A DNA stretch of 64,000 bases, from NCBI GenBank assembly GCA_000349905.1, contig KB722736.1:1481139-1545138 (forward strand). The letters are read 5' to 3'. The translations under genes were made by a program, and so were the position numbers. Under the pieces are notes generated by a model. The model was not told where the DNA came from. It worked only from the letters and a program-made list of their open reading frames with translations, and did not search any database. The DNA is from Volvariella volvacea V23 (Eukaryota; Basidiomycota; Agaricomycetes; Agaricales; Pluteaceae). This document shows positions 22,021-34,609 of the stretch, piece after piece (position 1 is the first letter of the stretch; each line of letters begins with the position of its first letter).

Positions 22021-23872
22021 ATGATCCACTTCCAGCTCTTCGAATCTGTCAAGAAACTCCGAACGCTCGTCGCTCGCTTTCCTGGTCATGGGGGAAAATC
22101 TAAGAGGACAGCCTACAGGAGTAATGCACCCAACTCGGAGTCCTTAGCCGTGGAAGACAATGTCGCTGAGATTCGACATCAAAAGCCAATAAATGGGGCT
22201 GGGAAGGGCATTGATCCAACTTCAGCTTCGCCTCTGGGTGACCTTCGTGTCGAGGTTAGTACATGATTAATTCAAGACAAATCAAATCGTTATAGGACTC
22301 AGGTTTTTGTTTACCCTCCTACATGTTCCATCAAGAAGCCACAGCATATAGAGCGAACCGGAAGGAACTATAAGCGTATATCTCGAGACGATATGTTTTA
22401 TTTTTGGGACAGTTACGGCGCAGTGAAGGGAAACAAAGATTTCTGCGTGTTTCAAGCGGGTAACGTTTTGTTCAGGGTATGTGACCTGTACCGATCATGC
22501 ATAGACGCCGAATATGAATCATAACTGGTGCCATGACGCCCTACAGGTTCACCAATTTGTCCTCTGTCAGGAAGATTGCGCGTTTCGCGATATGTTTAAT
22601 CTTTATTTGCCACAAAATAACGATCATAGAGACGAGGGTACACATGAAAACCCAATTCACTTGGATGACACGGCCGATCAATTCCGTGACCTCCTCTGGG
22701 CTTTGTATGCATATTCGTGGTGCGTCGTATTCTTCTGCAGCGTGAATAAACCCAGCTAATTCTATATTCCGTGAAGTCCTGAGCTCATATCTCGCTCAGC
22801 TCCCACAGAACACGAGTTCACGTTTACTCCCGCTCACATCCAGCGCTTAACCAATATCGCTCTCTTAAGTAATAAATACTGCATCGCATCGTATCAATCC
22901 TTTTCAATCAACTTATTACACGAACTCTTCTCGTCTAACGGTCCCACCCAAGCCAAAGTGCCAGCGCGGCATTATCCTTCCAGCAGAGAGCGTGTCGATA
23001 TATCACAGTCACAACGGTACCCCTGGAATCAGATGAAGCTATTAGCGCAAGTTCTCGACGTCGCCGTCCTATGTCAACACGATGCTCTTCAAGCGATTAT
23101 AGAACGAACTATGATAAACCGCATACTGTCGACTGAACGATCACGAGGCTCTTATGTCACTGGAGAAGACATCAAACTTATTCAGACGGTCGCCGAGAAG
23201 CGCGGCCTCAGGAGGCTTCTGGGCGTTTGTTATTATCAGGAGCTGATCTCTTTGGACCTCCTGGCACATCATGGTCAACGAAAATCCAGGCGATCTCTGT
23301 ATCAAAACAAGTCACTCGCTCCCACCTCGCTCGCCTTCCCATCGACCTTTGACCCAGAAATGGTCAAGCGCTTCTCTCTTGCGTATCAAAGCCTGTCAGG
23401 ATACTGGAATCGTCATTTCCAGAATAGCCCCCCTTCCTTTACGACCGTCCCTACCGTTACAGTCGTCAAAAACAACAACTGGGGCGACGCTCAAAAGCTC
23501 TACCCCTGGACGCACTGCCGCTCCCACGCTGAATGCTTGAGAGCCTGGGAGAACCTGTGGTTCACCGCAGAGTCGTTTGAGCAGTCGTGGATACGAGACG
23601 GCCTGGAGATGTGCAACAGCGTTGATGTTTTGAAGAGGCTCGAGGTGAGGACGACGCTGCTGAATGAGTTGGTGACTGGGGAGGTGGGCGGTGGAGCAGC
23701 AGCGGGTGGGTATGGAGGTGAGGAGGAGGGTTTTTTTGGAGGCAGTCAGGGGTTAAAGAAGGGGCCGGGGATGAATATTGATTGTAGTCTTGCGGCATTA
23801 GAGCGTTTGACTCAGGTTAGGGAGGAGATTATTGATGGGTTGTTGGATCATTTCGTCGTTGGGTTGTCTTGA
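22021..23872 (+). CDS. BTB/POZ domain protein (BTB-A)
   Basis: Four exons (22021-22254, 22303-22476, 22547-22719, 22777-23872) give 558 residues in one frame. The N-terminus MIHFQLFESVKKLRTLVARF is shared with BTB-B and BTB-C. The BTB fold follows: KDFCVFQAGNVLFRV, HQFVLCQEDCAFRDMFNLYL, IHLDDTADQFRDLLWALYAY. After it comes the conserved IQRLTNIALLSNKYCIASYQ helix, then LDVAVLCQHDALQAIIERTM, a QTVAEKRGLRRLLGVCYYQE motif and a C-terminal helix ending GLLDHFVVGLS. BTB domains dimerise and often act as cullin-3 adaptors, but no Kelch, MATH or zinc-finger partner domain is present, so the role is unknown. It is the most isolated member of the window's seven-locus family. Confidence 0.88.
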
Positions 23873-24114
23873 GCTCGACTGGAACTCTTTTTGTTACTAC
23901 TGTGTGATTGCAGGCTTAAAAGGCAAGGATTAATTCCGGCTAGGAAGCAAGATGCAAGATCGAAATTTGAAACGACGGATTCCATAGCTGGGGCGATGTA
24001 GCACCACGTACAACACATGTATTATATTCCTGTCCGAGATAGTGCTATTTATTACAGAGGCATTCGATCATGATGGAAAGCTGAACAATTAACTGAAATA
24101 ATGTCCGGATATCA

Positions 24115-27100
24115 TTACTGTGCCTTAGCCATGGTATACAGCAAATCCTTATCCTTGCTTTCATCCACGAGCGCGCGAAGATAGCCTCGTTCGATCTTAA
24201 GCAGCTCATTGGGCTGTCCAAACTCGACCTACAAGTTCCGTTTAGCGCAACTCTCCACGTCGCGATGCATGACTTACGATCTTGCCCGCATCCAATACCA
24301 TCTATCGGATGTAATCGGTGAATTGCTTGCGGACGGTAACATGGGGTTAATACGTACGATTCTGTCGTAGTCCATGATCGTTTGCAATCTATGTGCAATC
24401 GTCATCACTGTAACGTCGTCTCCTACTGCGTTGCGCAAGGATGATTGAATGACAGCATCCGTCTTGTAATCTAAAAAGATGTTTGAGTGCTAATTCGCAT
24501 GAGCGCATATATGTCACCCTCACCAATTGCCGACGTTGCTATATCGAGGGTGCTCGTCAGAAAAATCGATACAGTATTAAACCGACAGCAATCCCTGACC
24601 TTCATCCAGAATGAGCAACTTGCTCCCCCTTACCAACGCTCGGGCGAGTGCGATAATTTGTCGTTGTCCAACGGAGAGGTTTCCACCTCCACTCGCGATG
24701 TTCGTGTCCAGGGTTAGCCTACTTTCGCTAGATTCACTCTGCAACGCGAATAGGCCTGCAGAGCGCAGGGCGTCATTGAGAGTGGCATCATCGTATTGTT
24801 CGAATGGATCGAGATTCTTTCTCAGTGAACCTGCAGTCGTGCTTTAATAAAATAATAAATGTAGGTTCCTCGGGGGTACACACCACTCAACATTTCTGGC
24901 TAGAGGCATTGTTCAGTCGCTAGGATGTATCAACACAGCAGCAACACTCACAATCTGTGGAATGATGGTGACATTCGACCTTAGTGCGTCTAGATTGATC
25001 TGATTTGTAAGGACTCCGCTATAGTGAACAGTCCCCTCCGTAAATATGCAGCGAAGCAGAGAGAGCGTCAAGGAACTCTGAAACAATATTTGAGTCCTTT
25101 ATACCGAGCACTAACTCGCAAGACGCACCTTCCCGCTTCCTGTCCTTCCAACTAAATCCAACATGTTGTCAATAATTCAGGCCCCTGAATATGGCAAAGA
25201 CGCACCTATCCCTATACGTTCACCAGATTTGATGCTAAAGTTCAATCCGTGAAGGACCTCTGGGCCAGCCTTTTTTGGAGTCAGTGCTGTTCCACCCATA
25301 CTAAATAGATCGTTAGCTCACTGGAGAGTAACGTGCGGACAAATTCTCGACGGTGAGATCCCCGCTCGTCGGCCACGCTGCAGGGGGTTTACCAGATTCG
25401 GATGATTTGGGTTCTTGTTCGATCATGGTGTATCCTCTGATACGTTCTAGGCTGAGAAAATCAAGTCAGGCTAGGTGATTTTCTTCAAGTAACAAAACTC
25501 ACCTATTTCCCTGCATCTCCAACTCGTTATAAGCTCGCACCATCCAAAGGAGCGTATTTGTAAATTCGGCGGCTATTGCTAGAGAAAACCCTGTCTTTGA
25601 CGAGCTTGCATCTCCATATACGAGGTATGCTGCCAATCCAGTGGTAAATGCAGCACCAAGTATATCGATACGAGTAGTAATCCAGCGATTCAAGTTGTAT
25701 GTTACTCTGGCAATTCGACTATAATGGTCGATCCTCTTGAGTGCCTCTTCCTTGAATGCGTCTTGTGCACCGTACGCTCGGATAGACGCTTAAGGGGATG
25801 GTCAGTCTAGAATATCCAATTGGCTGTCTCACATAGAGACACTTACTCAATCCAGCAATGGCAGCACCGAGGTGACCTAACACTGGTGCTCGAGCATTAC
25901 TCATCTCTCTCTTTACGGATAACTGAGCTTTAATGTATATGTTACCCGCGAATGCCCCGATTGCACCAACTAACACTCCCGGGAAGAAGAAAATTGGTGT
26001 GAAGAGGAGAAGGGTGCACAGTCGCACCAGCGCCGAGGTAAATAATTCAAATGTCGGCCAAATCATGTGAGAAACCGTGTCGTCTATTGCACGGATGTCT
26101 TGCGTGCATCGCGTAACTACACGGGATGTTGGCGTCGAGTCGAGCCAGCTAAATTGCAATTACGGTAAGCTTATTACCTATCCCTGTTCAGCACATACCG
26201 AAGCGTAGTCCCCAAAACTGCCTGAACGAGGTCCCTATGAATTTCCCGAGATGCGCGAATGGTGCCGTAGGTGTATGTCAAATATCCTATAGAGTAGGTG
26301 GCAACGAAAATGCCTTGTAGAGCTATGAAGACTCCAAGATGGCTATATTGGGTTACTTTCTCAGAGCATAACTTGGTTCATAATGGAATAACTCACTAGA
26401 ACACTCGTACTTCGCTAGCGGGGTGATTCTCGTACTGCGAACCCCAATAGCCAAGATACCAAGTCTGGAATGTGCTGGTGACGTCTTGCGCGATCACCAA
26501 ACTTGCGACAAATGTGAGGAAAGAGATTGCATGGCGACCCCCCAAGCCCTTAAGATACATTAAAAATGATGCCCATTTCACGCGGCCTTCCTCTATCTCC
26601 TCGGCCACGATTAGCTTGCCCCTTGCTTCTTGGGGTTGATTGTTACTAGGTTCATCGACTTCGTTTGGCACTTCGTCGTTTTGATCCGATTCTACTTCCA
26701 CCGTTGTTAAACTGGAAGCGATTGCCGGGGATTGCTGGTAGGTTGATATCGTTCCCTCGGCGTTAAACTTCACTATTTGATCCGCAATTGGTTCGGTAAG
26801 GGCGACATTGTGTGCCTATACAGCAAGTGTGGGTCATGGGCTTGAGTGGAACGCAAGCAACAAGGTGAGACTATACGTACCACAAGTAAAACTGTTCGCC
26901 CTTGAACAAGGTCCCCCCTTAGGCACTTGTCAACGATCCACTGGGCACTGAGATCTCTAAGTCAACATCACATCTCTTGGGCCGGTAGGGTTGACGCACG
27001 TGTGAACATCAAGCGCTGCGAGGACATCGTCTAATATAAGGATCTGAGCTTCAGAATAGACGGCACGGGCGAGTGTCAGGCGGGCCTGCGGTATTTTAAT

Positions 27101-30100
27101 TCGATAGGTTGGCCCAGATGTGATACAATTTACCAACCTTTTGACCACCACTAAATATCAAATAACTCAGCGCTGATTATCGATATGGATAAATCGGAAC
27201 AAACCTCAAGGTCAATCCCTTCTCTCCAACTTCAGTCATATCACCGGCATCAAACAACTCGAGGTCACGTTTCAAACCGCATTGATGGAGAACTAAACGC
27301 AGTAAGATGGCTGCGAATTTTGTTGAGCTCTGTGCTCACCTTTTTCGTAGCGAACTTTGTCGTAGGATGCACCAAACAAAATATTCTTCCTTATCGTTTC
27401 GTTCTGAACCCACGATTCTTGTGCAACATACGCAACTCCACCAGCTCGTGGCAAATTGTACCACGAAGTTGGCAAAGAAGGGATGAAGTGCATTTCACCT
27501 TCATAAAGCATAAGAGAGTGTCAATGCCCGAAGATAGGACTACATACCTAACAAAGCCATCAACATAGACGTTTTTCCACATCCACTATTAATTTTTCAG
27601 CTGAAATGCGCGTATAGGGGATTTTCGCACAACTTACGTTGGGCCTGTTATTAAGTTGATTGACCCGTTCTTAAATAACAGCTCCCCATCTATGTGTAGT
27701 CGAAAAACGCGTTGGGAAGGTGTTGTACTAACGGTTTCGGCTGCATCCTTCGACCAAGTAAATGTTGCATCGCAGAAACCGATTTGGCCTTCTCCCAGAT
27801 CGGGTCTAGTAGGCTGAGGAATTAATTCATACGATTCCTTTTCGAACTCGTCCAGAAGCTCTGTGGACTGAAGGAAATTCGTCACACGATCGAGGGACAC
27901 TTTTCCTAAAATGAGGTTAAGGATGCGATATACTTCCATTACAGTGGGGCGTTTCACATGCCTTTAATTGTTTGAGATAAAAGCCAGAATGCTTGTCCTA
28001 GTAGGTTTCGAATTTGTGCCAAGGCCGTCATGCTTGAAAATACCTTGGAAGCTACAAGATATATTCACGTATAATTCTTGTTTACACGGGGTTGAGAATA
28101 ATGTTCTCACCATTGAGTTCTTCTTTCATGATGATAGTGTACGATGCATATGTTACGATCATAACGATGCTTGGAAGGACCCAGCTAAAAAAAAGGGTAT
28201 GAATACTTTACACTGCAGGTCGTGAGAACCGTAACTTACTTCAGGATACCACTAGCATACTCGATTATCTTCACAATGTGAGTAATGGTAAAAGGAAATA
28301 TACCATGCATACCTTGCGCTTCCAAACGAGCTTGAGCTCTAGGTCCCTTTTTTCTTCGATACTCTCATTCATTTTGCCTTCCCAACCAAAAAGCTTAATC
28401 ATTCTGATCACGCCCATCGCTATATACCATGGTCAATCCTCCTAACCGCGTGTGCTTATTAGCCAGAACGTACCCTCGCTGACAGTTTGAACGCGGGCAT
28501 CGGTCTGAGGAAGGATCAGAACTTGGATCTAGAGTAATTTACAACGTTATTACCATTTTCATAGACTCTGTGTGAGCCTTCTGAATATAATTGGCCAGGA
28601 GACCCGGGCCAGGGAGCAACGCGATCATAGTTCCAAAACCAACGAATGCACTACAAGGACCGTCAGTAAGTGCTGGTAGCCTCCTTTGAACCCTCACCTC
28701 CACCCCAGGATTGTGTACAGGAAGCCAACGCAAATGACGCATTGCAGCGGAAGGGACCAAACTAGTAACGCAGTAATGAGAATGCATTCTACGGTAGGAG
28801 CCATATAATGACATACTGACGAACAGAAAATCCCTCCCCTCAAGGATACCCTCAAGGTCCGTGGACATCAAATTATTGATCTTTCCCACCAAGTTTTCTC
28901 CGTCTGAGCCTTTCTTAGAGCTTGTTTGAGGGATCTCCTCTTGTTGCGCGGCTTTTATGGCCTTTTGCTTCCCGCGAATTGTCGAACTCGAAGTAGTAGA
29001 CTGTGAATCTTCGACTTGCGTCGTACTTCTCCTGTGTTCGCCATCCTCGTACAATGTCCCCTCTTCTGTCGGGCTTCTTGCCTGTGCGCTCTGGGAAGTG
29101 TTCTTATCTGCACCCTCAGTAGATGCGGGAGACAGACTCCTAGAACTTTCTCCTTCACTTGCACTCTGGCCCAGAACCTCCGCCTCCACCTTCAACGTTT
29201 CTGCCTTGAATCTGACTCGCAAGCTATGCTCGAAGATGAGTTCGGTGAGGAGGGCCTGTGCGCGGACTAGCGTTCGGGTTGCCATAAAGATATACCACTG
29301 CCTAGCCAGCGTTGCGACCATTGGGCCAAAAGCCAGCAACATGATCCAGAACCAAGGTCTGATCGAATAATCCGCCGCGTTTCCCTCCAGATGTCTATTC
29401 ATGGGTGTCAACTTGTGCCGTTTGTACGATCACGGCACGTACCGGAGTAAGAAATTGATAGCGACAGGAGAGGCATATACGGCGAAGGCTTCAATAGTTA
29501 TCATTAAAGCCATGACAATATACTCAAACCCTAAAGATTGTTAGGCAAGAAATCTCCCTAATTGATCGGCACTTACTATAAACCCGTAGCAGACTCCAAC
29601 CTAAATGTCGTTTCGGTGCACCCGAAAAAATATCCAGGTGCTGTAAGTTTCCCAATCAAAATCTACGACTCAAATGGCCTCAAATTCAAAATTACTGACA
29701 CGGAAGGATTTCCTCGTCGTATATTTCGAGTATTCCCGATCAGGCAGGGGTGGCAATTTGTCGAAAGGCAAATGAGGCATACGATATGCCATGACAATGA
29801 TAGTGTCCAAAAAGAGATAGAATGCCATCGAGAATATCGAGGCAGTTTGTTCCGGATTTGGTTCTGCCATAGGGTTCTGTAAGATGTAATATTCTTCTTG
29901 ATTAGTAGTGTCGGAATGAATAAAAAATGGGACGCACATTTATATCAAGCGGGATATACCGACGAGGCATGAAGAGCGGTATCAAGATGGAAGTGAAAGT
30001 AACTACCCCCAATTTTACCCACATCAGTACTCCCTCCCCATAATCAGCCGGAATACCATTAATCAATACGAATGGCCAGATGTTACGGAAGACATAAACG

Positions 30101-30704
30101 CCAAATATGACGAGGAGCAAGGATACAAGGTGAAAGTTGGATTTCCTCGAAATATTGCCCCACGTCGATACAGAGAATAGAGCCAGCAGTAGCACGTAGG
30201 ACTAATGAAGAGAAATTATAGTAAGAAGTTTAAGAATACATGCTGACCGCGAGTACTCACATTTGTCAAAAGAACAGCGTTACTGTGAAGTAACAGCGCT
30301 GGTACACTCTGATCATGTTTATTTGGGAAGTTTGGTGACGTGACCGCTGAAAGGTAGAGCAACATGCTACAACCCACTACCCTCGCCAGCTTGAACGCTA
30401 GAATTACGCCTCCCCCATGGTAATCGGCAAAACTCTTAAAAACTGGGCGAAAATCACTGCTCTTGGCCCGGAATGACGAAATGGTGGAATGAAGAACCAG
30501 AACCACCAATGATAAGAGAGCCGCATAGAAAGGGATAACTCGACTATCTCGGGGAAGACTGGTTTAACATACGGTTGAGTTCGACATATTTCTCGGCGAG
30601 AGCAGGCGAATACGATACCTATCACCCATCCCAAAGTTCCATTCCTTCGTCCCAAGCTCAAATCGATTCTGCCAAGCAACTTGCTCGACGAATGACGACT
30701 CCAT
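24115..30704 (-). CDS. ABCC/MRP-type full ABC transporter
   Basis: Membrane ATP-driven exporter with TMD0-TMD1-NBD1-TMD2-NBD2. The start ATG at 30704 ([20 protein letters not shown]) splices to an exon encoding the TMD0 helices ([19 protein letters not shown] onward). TMD1 spans about 29.4-28.0 kb and contains a long Ser/Thr-rich insert. NBD1 (27.9-26.85 kb) has Walker A GPTGCGKTSM split by an intron, the Q-loop region [20 protein letters not shown], signature [15 protein letters not shown] and Walker [19 protein letters not shown]2 (26.6-25.5 kb) includes [20 protein letters not shown] and [23 protein letters not shown]2 has Walker A GRTGSGKSSL, signature [15 protein letters not shown], Walker B LLILDEATSAID, H-loop TIAHRLQTI, and ends [11 protein letters not shown]. 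Asp replaces the catalytic Glu in NBD1, as is usual in ABCC. The gene is dense with introns, including a 15-nt exon at 24524-24538. Substrate unknown; multidrug or conjugate export is typical of the family. Confidence 0.9.
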
Positions 30705-31615
30705 AGCTGGCGAGGATACCCCACTCGTACAGGACTAGAGTCTTAGCTGGAGGCGAAGGAAAAGGTCAAACGACAGAAGAAAGAAACGCTTCGGTAGATA
30801 TCATCCAACCTGGCTGGCAACGTCGGGTGTTGGTGTGTATTTTTAGCTGTCCTTACGGGGATCGCTTCCAGTCACAAGAATCCTCGTCATATCTCCGCGA
30901 ATCGCGTGCTACCTCATTCGAGTGCTCATTGTCATTGAATTGCGTATCTCTCGATGTCTTATCGCGGCGAGGACGCGAATCGCGTGCTACCTCATTCGAG
31001 TGCTCATTGTCATTGAATTGCGTATCTCTCGATGTCTTATCGCGGCGAGGAATGCCCTGACATGCGCTGGGAACCCCGAATCGGTAGTGGTGATGGGCCA
31101 CAGACAAGTCAAATCACCCATAGTTCCCGCGACCGATTGCGGTACCATTAGACTGTGGGACAGGACAGAACCTTGCAGATAGAAGCTCGTGTTGAGTCAT
31201 AGGTAGTCAATTCCTGAACATAAATACCTCTCTTCGATTGATAGATGGTAACTGAAATTGATATCATTATAAGACTCACCGTGAAAATCGGCACCATTTA
31301 TTTCAGGATCAGAGGTAGTAGAATCCTGTCGCCCCCGTCATGATAAGTGGAGGGAAACATAAATATCGCGTCTGTCACGGCTCTTCGTACAATCCTCACA
31401 TACATCGCAGAGCTAAATATGGCATTGATAACGACTCGGATGTCGCTTCGTGTATGATGTACTTTATGCAGGCTATAAATACTAGTATACACGAGGACTA
31501 GGACGACCTATCAGTCCTTGACAAGAAGATATACATGCACACATGCACACCAAGAAAACAAGAATACAGCAAGCAAGCACCAAAGCACTAAAAAGATACG
31601 CATACATCAAGTAAA
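30705..31615. other. Intergenic between ABCC transporter and ORC6
   Basis: Upstream flank of the transporter and downstream flank of ORC6. Besides the 78-bp tandem duplication at 30896-31051, I see no gene or RNA. Confidence 0.4.
30896..31051. repeat. Perfect 78-bp tandem duplication (two copies)
   Basis: Copy 1 is 30896-30973 and copy 2 is 30974-31051. Each begins CGCGAATCGCG and ends CGGCGAGGA, and I see no mismatch between them. The period of 78 bp is 26 codons, and both strands stay open across it. The minus frame repeats a 26-residue unit containing RDKTSRDTQFNDNEHSNEV. Perfect identity points to a recent event. It lies about 190-350 bp upstream of the transporter ATG. Confidence 0.9.
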
Positions 31616-33191
31616 TCAACTCATCCCCGATTCTTGAAGCACCCGATCCGCTAGAGACCCATACTTCTTCATCATACTTTCCATCAACTCCATTCTTATT
31701 TTCGTCACCTTCTCCACTCTAGGATCTAGCGCATTCCACTGATGGAAATCGGTATAAATTGGCCTATATCGTCGTGGAGGTATTGGCGGAGTTGCAGCTT
31801 GCTTCCTACTTCGTTGACGAGATTGGCGTGGCGTTTCAGCGTCATCCTGTAATTCACTTCTTCGAGACCTGTTTGGCGTCTTTTTTGATGGCATTACGGG
31901 ATCTACGTCCATTGCATCTTCCCCACAGGCAGGCCCAGACAAACCATCGCCAAAAACGCCCTCATGGTCTCCTAAATCCAACCGCACACGATTAGGCCTA
32001 CCTCTCTTTCTTGGAGTAGAGAGTCCATCGCCCTGAGACATCTTTGTAGGACTGCCGCCTCTGAACAACTCATCTGCCTCAGAGTCATCCTGGATCGTAC
32101 TTATACTCATCGTACTCCCTCTTGACAGGGTCGATAACGATGCAGGAACAGAACCGCCATCCATATCCAAATCCGTGTCCGCGTCCATCTCGACATCCGT
32201 CGTAGCAGGCGTAACCTCACTTCCTCCATCAGTCACAGTCCCTGTCTCGTCCGTCATATCCGCGTCACTAAAGGTAACCCGTCTCTTAGTTGGCGATCCA
32301 CCTTTCATTAGTAGCGGCCGTAATGGCTGTTTTGTCGAGCTCGTAGACCTCTTCGTTGGCGACAATTGCAGAGCAGGAATAGGTTGTAAACTGCTCCCGG
32401 CAACGGTTTGTGATCTCTTTGTTGGTGAGCTTGACGTGGCTCGAGGTTTGGGTTTCATAGCTTCCAAGAGTTCTGCTTTGAACTCAGCCAAGGCCGTTGT
32501 AAGAGTATCGTATATCCGCTTCAGCGATTTCAGAGAAATCCTATTCTCCTCCGCGAAATTTTGCAATGGCGTAATCTTCCTTCCCTAATATCCACACACA
32601 TATTCCTTAACCTCGTAATCACGTAGTTAGAACAATAAAAACGTACCTTGATAGCACTGCAAACCCACAAGAATACCGCACCAATCACATCCCTCGTCGC
32701 CTGTTTCTCTCCAAGATTCGCATCTGCCTGCACCAACTTCGTCTCGGCCTTCTTCATCCATGGTACCAATCTCTCACTGGCCATTGGTATCTTGTACTTC
32801 TTTATCAGTTCCTCATATGTCAACTCCCCTCCTGCTGTAGTTTTGGTCCGTGCACCCCCAAGAACGGATTCGACGATATAGTAAGCCTTCTCAAAGTCGG
32901 CTGCTTTGAGGCAGGACGCTTGTTGTGCCGCCGTACGCGTTACATCGCCATTTTTGAGTCTATATATACCACGTGAGATGAAAAGCAACATCAAGAGCAT
33001 GTAATCCGAAATGCATACCGTTTTGAAGCGATATAAGCACATATAGCTGGCAAGCCGACAGTATGGGGACCTAAATCATGTCCAGAGCCTGGTCCCGTTC
33101 TGACTTGAGCTAGCCGGAGTAGAGGTTGTGCTGTAAGATATGTTTCATCTTCAGCGCATATTCTTCGCAGCAGTCTGTCGTTGTGCGCCAT
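31616..33191 (-). CDS. ORC6: Origin recognition complex subunit 6
   Basis: ORC6 helps load the MCM helicase at replication origins. Three exons (33191-33019, 32959-32647, 32584-31616) join in frame. The N-terminal ORC6/TFIIB-like region includes GPHTVGLPAICAYIASKRLK, NGDVTRTAAQQASCLKAADF, EKAYYIVESVL and IGAVFLWVCSAIKGRKITPL, the pattern of fungal Orc6. The middle is basic and Ser/Thr-rich with several SPTKR-type sites (QLSPTKRSTSSTKQP and GGSPTKRRVTFSD), which match CDK consensus, and a GRPNR AT-hook-like element (TPRKRGRPNRVRL). The C-terminus holds RYRPIYTDFHQWNALDPRVE and ends MMKKYGSLADRVLQESGMS, consistent with the conserved Orc6 C-terminal helix. An MCB element lies 35 bp upstream of the ATG. 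Confidence 0.85.
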
Positions 33192-33225
33192 GGCCTACGA
33201 GGAGCGAGAGCGTGGTGAGGGGGAA

Positions 33226-33231
33226 ACGCGT
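33226..33231. promoter_or_regulatory. MCB (ACGCGT) element upstream of ORC6
   Basis: ACGCGT followed by CGCGTC lies 35 bp upstream of the ORC6 start. In ascomycete yeasts, MBF binds ACGCGT to drive G1/S genes. Applying that here is inference, but the location before a replication gene fits. Confidence 0.5.
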
Positions 33232-33336
33232 CGCGTCACAGTGTGACATCGACTCATCAGCCCAAGCCTCGATACTAAATTCTATCCCTACAACTATTTA
33301 TACAGTTTAATTGCAGTTATACCTATCAAAGCACAT

Positions 33337-34609
33337 TCATAGCTTCTGAGAGGCATCTCCCTCCTGCTCCAACTCTACAATCTGCGAAAAGCCTGGATAC
33401 GGCGGCAAATTCAACTGGAACTTTTCTTCCAATGTCCTGAAAGACGAGCATCTATATCAGATGCCCATCCAAGTGAGTTAGCAATACCCACAACCTACCT
33501 CGGCACAAACCTCCCACCCAAAAAATGTCTCCCTTTGAACCCTTGAACCCCCAGCTTCGGCGCTGTCAAACTAATCAATACATCCGGGTTCAGCCCTACA
33601 CCATGTATATTCCCCTGCTCCACATCCCACCCCGATGGTATATCCACCGAAACGATAGGCAAACCCGATTTAGACAGGAGAGAGAGAGCAGAGTCGAAGG
33701 GTGCTCGGACGGGCGGCTTGAAGGAAAAGCCGAAGATGGCGTCGAGGATGACGTCGGTGGAGGAGAGGGCAGTTTGGAGGGCGGAGGTGGAGGAGGGATC
33801 TAGGGGGATGGTGTGGATTCTCATGTTGTTGCATTGGGTTTGGAGGCGCTGGCAGACGCTGAAATTGAGCTCTTGAAGCAAGAATAAGGGATTATATACC
33901 TTGTAAATTTCCTTCGACCCAGGCTATACGATGTTTAACACAGTATTCCTATTAAGAGTGTTGCGAACGTACCTTGGGCATATAAATAGTAGGCTTATAT
34001 CCAAACATGCCTATTACACGCAACCACCATATTCAAGCACCTCAAGCAGACAGTAATACCAGCACTGACCAAGATGTCTAGCAGCAACTAGCCCATCTCC
34101 ACCTATCATGAGCGTACATAAGCCTATATCCAAGCATGTAGAAACGTGTTTTACACACCTTGATTACCAGGCCCACAACATACCAACACCCTCGGATACT
34201 TCTCCTTGCTATAAACTGCCGCAAGCGTCTGAGCACACGCCAGCCCAGCTAGTTCCATCAACTATGCGGATGAGGCATGCCATTTCATCAGCGATTCATG
34301 TCTTGGGTTCATCATGGAGGGTATGAGTACGAGCGTGAGCATGGGTGTCCCAACCCGTCCCCTCCTAGAATCCCCAACGACAAACTGTAGAGAATCGAAC
34401 ACACCCTCAAACGAGACACCCTCAAACGAGACACCCTCAAACGGGCACCCAGTATCAATAACCCACCTGATCAAGACTAAACGCCCCCGCTATGCTCATG
34501 AGCTCATCGTCAATCTACAAGCCAGCATCAACTCTCATCGCTTTCAAACGGAATGGCGACAGGACAGCACCTGCTGGGCGAGTTTAGCTGTCAGATATCT
34601 CATTGACAT
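33337..34609 (-). CDS. NNR1: NAD(P)H-hydrate (NAD(P)HX) epimerase, YjeF_N domain
   Basis: Repairs hydrated NAD(P)H by interconverting the R and S epimers, so the partner dehydratase can restore NAD(P)H. Exon 1 (34609-34571, MSMRYLTAKLAQQ) splices to IDDELMSIAGAFSLDQ (34514-34467) and then LMELAGLACAQTLAAVYSKE. The signature [20 protein letters not shown] follows, with the GPGNxGGDG loop split by an intron, then FGYKPTIYMPK, DVILDAIFGFSFKPPVRAPF, LPIVSVDIPSGWDVEQGNIH and LISLTAPKLGVQGFKGRHFL. The end is PPYPGFSQIVELEQEGDAS. All core family motifs are in order and the length is typical. Intron 2 is about 205 nt, unusually long for this window, and contains a 15-bp x3 repeat. Confidence 0.92.
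34401..34445. repeat. 15-bp x3 tandem repeat inside an NNR1 intron
   Basis: Three consecutive units of ACACCCTCAAACGAG (34401-34415, 34416-34430, 34431-34445), the last with one A-to-G change. All lie within intron 2 of the epimerase gene. Confidence 0.85.
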
